Shown here in pieces: positions 1-10,997 of a stretch of 64,000 nt of DNA (within the stretch, counting starts at the first letter, position 1; each line of letters starts with the position of its first letter). Under the pieces are notes generated by a model that was not told where the DNA came from, ran no database searches, and saw only the letters and a list, made by a program, of their open reading frames with translations. Source of the DNA: Liriodendron chinense (taxonomy: Eukaryota; Streptophyta; Magnoliopsida; Magnoliales; Magnoliaceae). The DNA is taken from contig ML058548.1 of NCBI GenBank assembly GCA_003013855.2, positions 2,332,521-2,396,520 on the forward strand. The letters run 5' to 3'. Position numbers and translations under genes: made by a program.

Positions 1-478
1 CTGTTCAGACCCGCATTCATGCATTATGTCATCTATGAGAATGTACGAGGATTAAATTAGACTTTCAAGTATTCGATCGATTCTGTGAAGTAGAGACCGT
101 ACTTCGGTACGGGCAGTGCGTGGGGTGCTTAACCTCTTCCCACCCTGTAACCGTGATCCCTTACCTCGAATCTTTGGCCGCAGATCAAAAGGAGTCATTT
201 TAGAGGAAGGAATCTTCGGATCCCCTTCTCTAACGTTTCTACGGGGTCTAGCCGACTGTAGATTCGAAATAACTGGCTAGTGGCGACTCTGGTCTTATAT
301 AAACTCATTTAACACATCCAGCTTAAACACGACAACCAAACAAAGCCCTCGAGAACGAGGCAAGCCAGTAGCACAAACGGCGATTTCGCACTCACGCATC
401 CTCCTCTCCTTCTTTTCCCGAAAGGGGAAGGGAGAAGAACGTCGTGTGGGAGCGCGAAAACGGCGAGGGTCCACAGAA
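1..478 (+). repeat. Left arm of palindrome: 3' part of a Tat-type LTR, plus orientation
   Basis: This segment is the reverse complement of 497-974 over its whole length, with no net indel and only three mismatches that I can find, all close to the centre (about 444, 445 and 456). It is the terminal part of the same LTR family found at 10998-12552 and 34993-36483, but in the opposite orientation. The LTR terminus CCACA falls at 471-475, followed by GAA and then the primer-binding site. The arm reaches base 1, so the inverted copy probably continues outside the window. Confidence 0.93.
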
Positions 479-496
479 TGGCGACTCCGCTGGGGA
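479..496 (+). other. Primer-binding site, tRNA-Arg type, at the centre of the LTR palindrome
   Basis: The 18 bases TGGCGACTCCGCTGGGGA are, from memory, the exact complement of the 3' end of plant tRNA-Arg(ACG) including CCA. Ogre/Tat elements use tRNA-Arg primers. Here the site lies between two inverted LTR ends (GAA at 476-478, TTC at 497-499), not between an LTR and a gag leader. The corresponding site of the full-length element (34972-34989, minus) has two mismatches to this one. Confidence 0.85.
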
Positions 497-963
497 TTCT
501 GTGGACCCTCGCCGTTTCCGCGCTCCCACCAGACGTTCTTCTCCCTTCCCCTTTCGGGAAAAGAAGGAGAGGAGGATGCGTGAGTGCGAAATCGCCGTTT
601 GTGCTACTGGCTTGCCTCGTTCTCGAGGGCTTTGTTTGGTTGTCGTGTTTAAGCTGGATGTGTTAAATGAGTTTATATAAGACCAGAGTCGCCACTAGCC
701 AGTTATTTCGAATCTACAGTCGGCTAGACCCCGTAGAAACGTTAGAGAAGGGGATCCGAAGATTCCTTCCTCTAAAATGACTCCTTTTGATCTGCGGCCA
801 AAGATTCGAGGTAAGGGATCACGGTTACAGGGTGGGAAGAGGTTAAGCACCCCACGCACTGCCCGTACCGAAGTACGGTCTCTACTTCACAGAATCGATC
901 GAATACTTGAAAGTCTAATTTAATCCTCGTACATTCTCATAGATGACATAATGCATGAATGCG

Positions 964-1240
964 GGTCTGAACAGTAAGAGTTTCTGATGGGCAGGTTCCA
1001 ACAACGGGCAAGCCCAGAGCATACGCTCGAACTGACGGGTGCTTAATTTAAGACGTATGCAGTGTGCTTGAATAATCAAGGTGCTTTATAGTGAAGCATG
1101 GATGCAGGTCTGAACAGTAAGAGTTTCTGATGGGCAGGTTCCAACAACGGGCAAGCCCAGAGCATACGCTCGAACTGACAGGTGCTTAATTTAAGACATA
1201 TGCAGTGTGCTTGAAGAACCAAGGTGCTTGCAGTGAAGCA
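964..1240 (-). repeat. Tandem duplication inside the Tat LTR (about 143 bp period)
   Basis: Two copies of a segment containing GGTCTGAACAGTAAGAG start near 964 and 1107. The same duplication is present in the other two LTR copies (near 11465 and 11620, and near 35450 and 35600), so it belongs to the family and is not specific to this copy. No function can be read from it. Confidence 0.8.
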
Positions 1241-1659
1241 GGGGGGTTGGAAGAAAAGTAAATGATGCACTTATGCTAGATGCAAATGAGATGATGCTGG
1301 AAAAAGAGTAGCTGGGTGGACGGAGGTGTCGCAAGGATTGTCTTCGAGTGGCTGGATCAAGACTTGGATGGCTTAGGAGGCTTGGACCAGTGGTCAGGAT
1401 GGGCTGGACCAGGGTTAGGCTCTCCTCACTCGGGCTCTCCTTGGTGGAAAAATGGGCTAAGAGGGTGGAGAGGTGGACTCAGAGCTCTTGGACTAAATGG
1501 GCTTGAAGGGATTCCTGAAATGAGAATGGGAGGGGGGTATTTATAGCAGCGAGCAGTGGCAGAGCTCGTAATTTATTTCGGGCGGCCTGCTATGGGCCGC
1601 CCGTACGGCCGTTCCTCGATTTCTAGCGAGGTACGGTCGCACCCTCGGGGCTGCTGTTT

Positions 1660-1805
1660 GACTCGCTGGGTCGACTCAGTGAGTTGACTCAGCGGGTCGA
1701 CTCGGTGATTTGACTCGACGGGTTGACTCGACGGGTTGACTCGGTGTTTTGACTCGACGGGTTGACTCAGCAGGTTGACTAAGTGGGTTGACTCAGTGAG
1801 TTTGA
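1660..1805. repeat. TTGACTC minisatellite (W-box-like) in LTR U3
   Basis: About nine TTGACT(C) cores recur at roughly 12-24 bp spacing, joined by GACGGG or CAGCGGG. TTGACT matches the WRKY W-box core TTGAC(C/T). The array lies in U3, upstream of the minus-strand TATA box at 1538-1545, so it could act as an enhancer. That role is inference. Confidence 0.7.
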
Positions 1806-2059
1806 CCTTTTTAGGATTTTTTGACTGGCTTTTCTTATGGGAGTTTTTTAGGCTGATATTTAGGACTGGGTTGACTGGGTTCAGGCTTGAACTGGGCTAT
1901 GGAATGGGGCTTACAAGGGTGAGTTTGGCTGAGTTTGGACTTGGGATTTGGGGGTATGGTCCTCCATTCATCTAGCTATCTCTACCAACAGTGTAGCCGA
2001 AGGTGGGGTGTCTACACTTATAAACCCATCTGCAACCGATAGCTCTTTGTCAGTTGAGT

Positions 2060-3000
2060 AATCCAACCAATTCTTAAGTTTTTTTTTTATACAAAGCTTC
2101 TATCTCCTCTATGGATACTCTCAACTTATGTCTTTTATTACCTCTTAGTGTGAACAAGGCTCATGCTCTTTTGTTATGAAAGCGTAAGCTGTAATATAAT
2201 CATTGAGAAAAATAGAAGGTTTGTAGCTCTCTTCGATCGACCTTGATCACTTAAAATTTTAGCACCCGGTATCTCATCTACATGCTCTTTATGAGCTTTA
2301 TATTCAATGATATCAACTTTTTGATCTTCTGAGTTAGTGAGTTGATTTTAAATATCGATAGAAAATTCTAATTTAATTATCTATTTTGACTTTGAGCTCA
2401 GTAATTTCTTATCTTTTTATATCGAATCTTTATTAAAAATACTTCTTAGATAATAACTAGCTTGTGGATAGTGAAGTCCATTTTATTTCATTTAAATAGC
2501 AAAGAAAAATATTTTTTCCAGACCTCACATTCAGTTTAGTCCTTTACTCTTTGCAAATTTACACATAAGCGCCATAATAAAATTATAAAGGAACTAATAA
2601 TTAACAGATTTTTTAAACCATATTTCTTTAGGGATCTTTCAATATAGTATTAGTCGTAGGGGAACAATTTATTAAGTAACAAGCAATGTTAACCGCTTTC
2701 ACAAAAAAAAAAAAAAAACTGCTTAAGCTTAGTCGAATTTAGCATGCTCTTAGCATGATCCATAAGCATATGGTTCATATGTTTATCGACTAATCTATTT
2801 TACTGTGGAGTATAAATGGATTATATAGTACTTCTCAATGCCATGGTCACTGCAAAAATATATGAATTCTTTCAAAGTGTACTCTCCTCCATTGTTAGTT
2901 CTTAGATATTTAATTTTCTTTTCTTTATGATTTTTAGCAAATGCTTTAAACTTAATAAAATAAGTAAAAGTATCACTCTTTTTCTTCAACATTTATATTT
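2060..3000 (-). pseudogene. Ty1/copia pol fragment (integrase to start of RT), heavily decayed
   Basis: At 2795-2992 on the minus strand a 65-codon frame reads as the copia integrase core, including KSDTF, the DNGGEY-type motif (here NNGGEYT), KEF and the DHGIE segment. Further along the minus strand, other frames give relics of the usual copia order: a stretch resembling the region after the catalytic glutamate (about 2700-2790), then a piece resembling the RT entry region with SIEEIEALYKKKT (about 2075-2130). Many stops and frameshifts interrupt it. No LTR could be paired with it. Confidence 0.7.
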
Positions 3001-3690
3001 TTTTTCAAAAAATCATCAATGAAAGAAATAAACTGTTTCGAACCTCTTAAGGGTTTTATGAGAGCATCTCAAGTTTCAGAATGAATTAGATTTAAAACAC
3101 CATACTTTTAACAGTAGAAAAGAAAAAGCAAGCTATATAGAGCTTTCAAATAGGCAAGCCTTACAAAAATCTAAATTAAATCTCTATAGGCTTCTTTTCA
3201 TTTCCTTTAATTGTAATTGCACATCCTTCCTTCACCAATATTATGTTCATTTTTAGTTTTCATAATGAATAATTGGATCCGTTGAATATCGATACCTCGA
3301 ATATGGTAGAACTTTATCCAACAATCTAAAACATAATTACAACACAAACGCTAACATCGATTTTGTATTAAAAGGCTTTGTAACTTTTAATTTTGATACA
3401 AATGTTGTGGAAAAACACCTTTGTACGGTCAATGCAGGATAAGAAATATCATAAAAGAGAAAGAACAAACATATACAAAAAAGATAAAGTGAATAAATAA
3501 AAATAAGAGACAAGAAGCATAGAGATTTATATGGTTCCACAACATGCCTACTTCACGAGGCAACATGTAAGAACTCGAATTCATACAGGTAGTCATACAC
3601 TTGTGTATATGTAAACCTAGGACTAGTCAAATGTAACAAATGCTCAGATATATAGAAGAGTAGTATCTTTATCCATTAGTCTAGTAGGCT
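3001..3690. other. AT-rich interval, probably further retroelement debris
   Basis: No supported coding region. The sequence is AT-rich with a few short chance frames. Its proximity to the copia integrase fragment suggests it may be upstream gag/pol debris of the same element, but I see no motif that proves this. Confidence 0.4.
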
Positions 3691-3810
3691 TGATTGAATT
3701 TCGAGGACGAAATTCTATGTAAGGGTGGTAGTATGTAACACCTTAGAAATTTAGAACACAAGTAGGTGGATCGAATTTCGAGGACGAAATTCTGTGTAAG
3801 GGTGGTAGAA
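3691..3810 (+). repeat. 3' internal end and polypurine tract of a Tekay/Del-like Ty3 element, duplicated
   Basis: The motif TCGAATTTCGAGGACGAAAT, typical of the sequence just before the polypurine tract of Tekay/Del-type elements, appears intact near 3773 and in a close variant near 3698. Each copy is followed by AAGGGTGGTAG and then TGTAA(C/T)ACC, the start of an LTR. The first copy is followed by only about 40 bp of LTR start, the second by the full LTR at 3811. This is a local tandem duplication of the PPT/LTR junction. Confidence 0.75.
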
Positions 3811-5145
3811 TGTAATACCCCAAAAATTTAGGCACACGAGTAGCTACACGAGTGCGTGTTCATACGCGAGAAATCAAATTCTAAGCAGTGTTGTTCGCAC
3901 ACATACACACAAGTATACACTTTTATACATATCCCGACACTTTCCAGGCCTTTGAAAAATTTAGTGTACTTAGTTAAGTCGATAGACCGACAGTTATAAT
4001 GATTTGTCATTGCTAAACTAGAATATCTAATAGTCCACTTCGATTTTGAACTACGCAATCAACGTAAATCCGCCGTACGATCTCCACATCGTCCTGTACA
4101 CATGTCTGTCCATAAATCTGATTCATACATCTCGTCTGTCACTAAGCATTTTCTTAGAACATTGATTTTCCAACCCTATGAACCTCTTCAGGCGTCTTTA
4201 TAACACCCTAGGATTTTAGAATTATTTAAATTATAATTTAGTTAATTATTTAATAAATTAAACTATTGTTAATATTGATAAATTAATAATAAATCATTCG
4301 TATGAAATTAGGGTAGGGTTCCTTTATTAAAGTTTTTCAAAATGAACCATAGAACAACGTAGAAGTGTTGGATTTCACAAAACTCGCAAATTTACAATAA
4401 TTACGAAAATGCCATTAGTTAAACTTAAGTTAAACTGCCACTTTTAATTATACTAGTTTTTGACGATCAGTTTGACGCGAAACTTCGTACTTAAGCTTTT
4501 TGACGTATTTTAGCCATACAAGTCGATTTTCAGTCTTCCGATCATCCTACAAATTTCTTAATCAGAATCTGGCCCGTAAATGGCCCATTGAAGCTCGAAC
4601 TCGGTTCAATTTTCGTGCCACCCCTTAAAACTCCGTGGCCTACCTGTTAGATGGAGTGGATTTCATATATACATCAAGGTGGGACCTGCGTGTGCAGTGC
4701 ACACGGCTGGCCTCGCGGTCAAACTGCGTTGACCGCGTACTACGTGACGCGGACGAGCGTCCGTGTTCTCCGGATGCAGCTCCAGCGGCAGCGTTGCCGC
4801 TGCAACCATTGGTGATCCACACCATCTCTTTGGTGGGCCCCATATGTATAATCCAAGCCATCCGTCAGGCCCGTGTCCCAGTAAACCTTGGTCCTATGAA
4901 GCCTCTACACCATTCGTCAATCCAGCGGCCCACCCTTAACCACCGTTCAAACACAAGAATACCAAGATCCACCGATCCACATCGCATGGGTGACCCAGAT
5001 TTCTTCCAAACATTCATGTGGTCCCCACATACCAATCCAACGAGCCTCTTGCGCAAGAAGACTCTAGAAACCGGCCACTCATCTCTCCTAATCAAACCGG
5101 GAAACCGGATCTATCGTTATCGCTACTTCTTCATCGTCCGCAAGG

Positions 5146-5156
5146 GTTATAAAACC
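5146..5156 (+). promoter_or_regulatory. TATA box of the Tekay-like LTR
   Basis: GTTATAAAACC sits mid-LTR in plus orientation, the same sense as the polypurine tract upstream. Transcription would start about 30 bp downstream, just before the GA repeat. Confidence 0.55.
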
Positions 5157-5207
5157 CTATCCGTTTGTTTACTCCTGCACCCTATAGGAAACGTAGAGAG
5201 ACGATTG

Positions 5208-5245
5208 AGTGAGAGAGAGAGAGAGACGCTTGAGAGATGGAACAT

Positions 5246-5287
<42 letters not shown>
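5208..5287. repeat. (GA)n microsatellite
   Basis: GA dinucleotide runs, longest at about 5249-5287. It is the source of a spurious minus-strand Ser/Leu-rich reading frame. It is followed by a purine-only AAG/GAA tract. Confidence 0.95.
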
Positions 5288-5290
<3 letters not shown>

Positions 5291-5365
5291 ACATGAGAGA
5301 GAGAAAGAGAGTGTCTCCTATGCCCTATTGCTGCTGCTGCCGCTGCTGGGACAGCATCCCAGGCC

Positions 5366-5452
5366 AAGAACAGAAGAAGAAGAAGAAGAAAAAGAAAGAA
5401 GAAAGAAGAAAGAAAGAAGAAGGAGAAAGAAGAAGAAGAAGAAGGAAGGAGT
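5366..5452. repeat. Purine-rich (GAA)n/(AAAG)n tract
   Basis: An almost pure A/G stretch of GAA, AAAG and AAGA units lies within the transcribed part of the Tekay-like LTR. Confidence 0.9.
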
Positions 5453-6089
5453 GAGTTAACTCACTGAGTTGACTCAGAATTCAAATTTGGGCTGTTTAAA
5501 GTCTGTGCAACCTCTGAATCGGTGAGTGATTCATCTCAAAATTTTTGGTTGATTTTCTTTTCCACAGGCTTATCTTCTTGGGCATCCAATTTCCAATTTT
5601 ACATAGAAATTCACGTAAGGAATCTTAAGTAGATGTCTGTCATTCAGTCTCTTCCTTATCTAAGGTTTTGGGTTGTGTTTTATTATTGCGTATAATATAG
5701 ATTCTAGGTAAGGAATCCATCCCATATTTCTATTCATAATTTTCATCTTTTAACCATTGCTCTTCCTAGTTAATTTCTCTTTTCTCAACTCTTCCTTTTA
5801 AACACAAGTAACATAATTTGAGGTGAACCTAACTTAAGAATTGAGATAACTTAGGTTTGAATCATAGATAAGACGTCGCCCGTGAAATAATCATAATGAT
5901 TCGTTAAAATACTAATACTTTACTTAATGACCTTTTCATTAACCACGACCTAAGTTTAAATGAAGAACTACTAAAATAATGGTAACACATGCATGGTGTG
6001 ATTAGACTTGAGTTTGATATGCATTGTATGCTTGATGAATGCTTCCATAAACACATACATCTGCATACATTTATACACTGCGACAGAAC

Positions 6090-6372
6090 AAGGGCATGGT
6101 TGATTTGACTCCTGACGTGCATGGTTGATTTGCCTCCTCGCTGTACCGGTTAGGTGAGCATGGTTGATTTGCGACAGGTTCCTAATGTTCAGTGGCAGCG
6201 AGTTCTGGTCATTTCACTTATTGAGCATGGCTGATTTGCTCGGTTGGATCAGTGGTGAATGGTTGATTTTTTCATTGGCGTGCATGGTTGATTTGCCGCC
6301 TCGCTGTACCGGTTAGGTGAGCATGGTTGATTTACGACAGGTTCTTACTATTCAGTAGCAGTGAGTTCCTAG
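6090..6372. repeat. 163-bp tandem repeat with GCATGGTTGATTTG units
   Basis: Two copies of a block starting GTGCATGGTTGATTTGCC begin at about 6117 and 6280 (163-bp period). Each contains several internal copies of GCATGGTTGATTTG and the phrase CGCTGTACCGGTTAGGTGAG. It lies inside the Tekay-like LTR. Confidence 0.85.
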
Positions 6373-6860
6373 ACGTTTATTGCTCTCACACGTATCATAA
6401 CATACATGACATCATGATAATCATGTTCCATTTATAATAAATCATACAGTATATCAATCATAACCTCATCTTCGTATATTTCATACAATTCTATCCGTTG
6501 ATGATTCGAATCCTATCTCTTATTAACTGGAATATTACCTGTGATGGAAATGACCTCATTGGGCTTTTAGCTCACCAAAATCACCACAGTTCTTGCAGGT
6601 CTTCAGGAAAAAAGAGACATAGATAGAGCAGAGTATTCAGATGGTCACGTGCTACTCAAGCACCAACTTTAGTTGATTTATTTTGTAAAATTCAATGTAA
6701 TAAGACATTAGTGGAGAAGAAACTTTATATTTGAGATTTATTTTAATTATACGATGTGTGGAATAGAATTATAAGAAATCTATGCTCTAATTTTAAATTC
6801 ACACCTTAGAACTCGGGCTTTGGGTTGTTGTACTCAAGTCCCAAATTTCGGGGCGTGACA

Positions 6861-7151
6861 CAACAACATAGGTTTTTCTTCTTCACTAAGAAAAGAGAAA
6901 CAAAAATATAAGATTCATCTCTTCACCTTCTTTTATACAAGAACTTCCCGTTAATTAGGAATACCCTAGAAGATGATACAATGAAATATTTCTCTCTACT
7001 TATGACCCTTCTTATATGTAACATATAATTAGATAGAGAATTGTAAATAAAAATGAAACTAAGCTACACTGTATGTAACCATATATACGATTGTATGGAC
7101 AAGATGGAGAGATGTTTGACAGACTTCGTACTACATCACTTCAAACTTTTA
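6861..7151. other. Unassigned AT-rich interval
   Basis: No coding or repeat signature recognised between the Tekay-like LTR end and the possible TIR element. Confidence 0.5.
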
Positions 7152-8643
7152 GGGCGTGTTTGGTTGCCCTAGCTAGAATGAGTTTATGCTGTTGTAAATG
7201 GACAACACATGAAAACCACTGTTTGTTTTTTATGATAGCTGGGATTGAATTCCCCCACTCGAAATCGTAAAAGTGTAAACCACTATATAAGCCTTTTGTA
7301 CGGACAAATGAATATCATTAATCTGGGTGATACAGCCGGATTTAAAAATAACTATAATACTATTTTAAGTGGAATGATGACTATGCTTTACTGTACTCAT
7401 GCACCTCCTCCTAATTATAACTTGAATTTTCTATTCTAATTTCAAATACTGTCATCTCTCTTCATGACTGCAACGGCTTGAGATGTGGATGACCGATGAC
7501 TTTTGAACGCCTTCATTAGTTATGGTATGTATACTTTCTTCTTCCTTCTTTACTTTTGTTTCTTTTCGACGCTTCAATAAATGGTGGATGGACTTTGATT
7601 AGTAGTCTTATGATTATCATGTGAAAATCTTTTGCTTGGATAGAGTCGAAAGATTTAGTGGACACCGTGTTAATGGAATTTCTCTTGTTCGCTGAAGATA
7701 TTGAAGTTTCATAATTTTTTTAATAAGCCCCATAATATATCTGTAAATATTCAATGGACGATGATGATGTATATCGATGGCGGTATCTGGATCGAAATGC
7801 CTCCATAAGGCCTCAAGATGAGGTATCTATGAAGGTCGCTTGCACGTTTCATTCATATCTATGGTATGTGGGGCTAACCTTTAGATACTTCGAAAGTCTG
7901 CACTGTTTATCCATTTTGCCTGTGAAGACAATTTTATTGATGATTAATATTGATTGATGTAAATTTGAATGTTAACAAGATATGGAGAAAATGTGTTTTT
8001 TTAATTTATTTTTTCATTGAAATTTACATAGGCGTTGTGAGTGGTAACTGATTGTCGATGAGACACTCAATCCAGTTAAACTTTTTGTGTCCGCTTTTTT
8101 TTTTGTTGATATTATAATGAGGTGGATGTAAATTTGAAGTCCATACTATTCTCTGTAAGGCCCATTGTCAAATATCTGTTTCGTAAAATCTGTTAATACA
8201 TTTTAATTATATCACTTTAGATATGGGGTTCACAAAAGAATACAGATTGAACGCATGGACTTGACCTCACCTACTATGAGATAAGTAGATGATGACCAAA
8301 TCATTGAATCCTTGTTAAAATTCATTGTCATGATTTTCTTCATCTAACCTGTTAATACGCTGATAAGGAGCTGGATAAACATAAAACATAAATAAAAAGT
8401 ACCTCTCACATATGTGAGAGTGCACCATAACAACAAAATAATAGGTATGTAAGCCAGTACTTGGTAAATCTAAACACTGAACATTTGAATGAATTCTATT
8501 CAAGAATGACGTTTAGTGCGCATCTAAACAAGCGCTAGAACTTCCAGTTAATACCTCATACTTCCATCGAAAACGGGCTGTGATGCGTATTACATTACAG
8601 TAAGATACAATACAAGCTAAGAAGTGAATCCAAACATGCCCCT
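7152..8643. mobile_element. Possible non-autonomous TIR DNA transposon
   Basis: The left end GGGCGTGTTTGG follows TTA; the right end CCAAACATGCCCC precedes TAA. These are imperfect inverted ends of the kind seen in PIF/Harbinger- or hAT-type elements, about 1.49 kb apart. No transposase-like frame is inside. The TTA/TAA flanks are not a clean direct duplication, so the boundaries and superfamily are tentative. Confidence 0.35.
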
Positions 8644-9740
8644 AATGATTTTTAATATGCATAAGACATTCTCATCATCTAATAAAATCCCAATAGTTGT
8701 ATGATAGTTGTAAAAGTTATTCTCATCATATTTCTCATTTTTTTAAGAAATCTTAACAATTGATTTGGATGTCATTGCTTATTACTATATTGGGGGAGAG
8801 AGAATCCTATATTAATCAATTAAGAAACACATTCAATACACTTTATTTTAATTTTACTAATACATGATCATCATTAGTGATCTAAATTGGCAATGCTTAA
8901 ATCAATTGACATGATGGCAATATGGTCATTATCAGTTCAGCTTAAAAGTTCCACTTACTTTATTGAACATGCTAGAAGAAATTAAATTTGAAAGAATAGT
9001 CTCCGTAGCAATAATAAGGTGAAACTCACAATGAATTATTAAAATTATAAGCTATATCCAAATGCTTGTGGAATGCACAATAAATTTATATATTTTATGA
9101 CTTACAAGAGTTATGTCGGTAAGGGTCAGTTTCACGCAATGGCACATGCATGTTGCAAATTTGTAAATGTATTGTCCATACATGTTCTCATGTGACGTGA
9201 CTTTTATAAGGAAATAGAAGTCATATAAAAACTATTTTACTATTTTCTCTCATTAAAATCCCATTGATCATCGCTCTGATATCACTACTGGGTATATAAG
9301 AGTGGCATATTATATTTCATGTTCTTATGAATCAAGTATATTAATTTTAAATTCGATCGCACACATTATGTGTGTGTGATATGTGCCGGACATGTTAGAG
9401 CTAATAGTGGCTCAACTCGAATTGAATGCCTTGTGACCTTAAGCACCAAAATACTTAGATTAGGACCAGATCTATGAAGATTGACCTAACTACTTAGCTA
9501 CCAATTATAAAGAATCAAGTAATTTACAAAGGTAAGTATTTGTCCTTCTATCGAGTTCATTTTATCTTTGGAGAAAAGACTTTTAATTAATTACGTGATA
9601 ACTTCCATTGTTTAATATAAAAGGGATATGATTAAAGAATAAAACTAAACCGAAGCCAATCAATTAAATAAATGAGTTTTAATTATACTCGGTTGAAAAA
9701 AGTAAAGGCAAAGGAAAAAAATATTGCTAACTATAATTTC
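8644..9740. other. Unassigned AT-rich intergenic DNA
   Basis: I see no gene, structured repeat or recognisable element here. Confidence 0.5.
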
Positions 9741-10450
9741 TTTGTAGCGAGACAGTCATCAAAAATGACTGTTGGTTCATGGCAAGAAGGTTATCGGACA
9801 TGAAAGCTGGATCGCTTGCTCAACTAGCTTTGTGGCTAGAAAATTATCAGGAATGACAATTTGTTTGTCTTGGTTAAGCTTTGTTTTGTGAGACACGTGG
9901 TTCACGAGAAGGGGTGGATGTATGTTCGTCACATGATAAGCTTTATAATTGAACAATTGTTGTGGCAATTGTTTGTTCATTTATATACGAATAGGTTCCA
10001 TGGCTAGATGACCAATAGTGGGTGGATCTTTAACTATTTATTTATCATACGGTTGGGCTTCATGGCAAGTACAATCGTTGAAAAACAATAATTTGTTAGT
10101 TACCACATATGATTGAGCTTCGTGGGCAAGTTAGTCGTTTGAAAACGATCGATCATTCGCCACTCCACTACGTAGTTCATAGAAAAAGGTCAGTGAGGTG
10201 ACAATCTGTTCCTTGCTTCAGGTCCTCACTTTGTAATGAGATAGTTGTGGGAATGATTATCCATTAATTCATTGTTGGGATCCTGACTCTGTGGGCAAGG
10301 CTGTCAGGGATTGACTACCTATTCATCGCTCGACCGGGCTCCGTGGTAAGGTAATCGTAATTAAACAGTGACTTGTTCACAATTTGGTCATATTATGTGG
10401 CGAGATGGTCGAGTAAAATCTCTTGGCATGTGGCAAGATGGCCCTGTTGG
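9741..10450. repeat. Degenerate tandem repeat, roughly 70-90 bp units
   Basis: Variants of a unit recur: a phrase like TTC(A/G)TGGCAAG followed by a short dyad such as GTCATCAAAAATGAC or ATCGTTGAAAAACAAT, then TTTGTT or ATTCG. Examples lie near 9775, 10060, 10117, 10290, 10345 and 10430. The copies are strongly diverged, so the array is old. Confidence 0.5.
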
Positions 10451-10992
10451 CCATCCGTTCAAGACTTAGAGATCTTCTTAGGTCTGACAATATGATCATG
10501 GACATAAGGTGTATAATTATTTTATTCTCATCTACTCAATCCGGGTTAATTTTGTAACATTATACTAGCTTGGCAGTTGAGGATTTAGATTGAATAATAA
10601 TAATGATAAGTGTCTATTGCAGATAACGAATATGCAACATTGTGTTAAAAAGTGTAATGTTGTGTTGTATTGGAGTTGCGTGGGCCTCGAGTTCTTCATT
10701 TTCTGCTAAATTTATAGATGTGTAAGGCAGTTCACTGGAGATGTGTATTGGAATTGGCCTCTCAAATCTTCTCTTGATTGATTGGCCAATTAATAGACAC
10801 AGTCGATTCTACTTCTAACTTAAGATGAATTCACAAGATTGTTTTCAAATTGACCAATCACTTAGCAAGTGTAGTTGATCATATTTATATCTTTAGAGAT
10901 GGCATTATGGTATTCGGATAATCAACTCGCTTATGGATATGCATGACTAATCATGTTGTGTTATATGTCTCTGTTACGATCTTAAATAGTGA
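10451..10992. other. Unassigned intergenic DNA up to the Tat insertion site
   Basis: No feature recognised. The pre-insertion sequence would have joined this interval (ending TGTAT at 10993-10997) to 36489. Confidence 0.6.
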
Positions 10993-10997
10993 TGTAT

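Larger units (their letters stand above)
500..2016 (-). repeat. Tat/Ogre-type LTR (minus orientation)
   Basis: This is a full LTR running from TGTGGACC at 500 to GTGTCTACA at 2016. On the minus strand it reads TGTAGACACC to GGTCCACA, the canonical TG...CA ends. It is homologous along its length to the LTRs at 10998-12552 and 34993-36483. It contains an internal duplication of about 143 bp (repeats starting near 964 and 1107), a minus-strand TATA box (1538-1545), a GC-rich dyad GGGCGGCC/GGGCCGCC (about 1582-1605) and an array of TTGACTC motifs (about 1660-1805). No gag-pol sequence follows; instead the inverted LTR lies directly beyond the primer-binding site. Confidence 0.92.
3811..6860 (+). 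repeat. Tekay/Del-like Ty3/gypsy LTR (3' LTR, about 3.05 kb)
   Basis: The segment starts TGTAATACCCC directly after a polypurine tract and ends GGGGCGTGACA, giving TG...CA ends with complementary TGT.A.CCCC / GGGG.GTGACA termini. It has a plant-type TATA box (TTATAAAACCCT near 5147), a GA microsatellite in the leader, a purine-rich tract, two copies of a 163-bp repeat and the phrase CATTGGGCTTTTAGCTCACC near 6573 that I associate with this lineage. A second LTR-start-like sequence (ATAACACCCTAGG) at about 4200 means a nested or recombined LTR is possible. No 5' partner LTR lies in the window. Confidence 0.72.

Noticed and set aside
4635..5291. 218-codon plus-strand frame
   Set aside because: It lies inside the Tekay-like LTR across its TATA box and runs into the GA microsatellite; composition is not protein-like and no family is recognised.
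5182..5367. Ser/Leu-rich minus-strand frame
   Set aside because: A by-product of the (GA)n repeat.
7149..8646. TTA target duplication proving a Harbinger element
   Set aside because: The left flank is TTA and the right flank TAA, which is not a direct repeat; only a tentative TIR element is reported.
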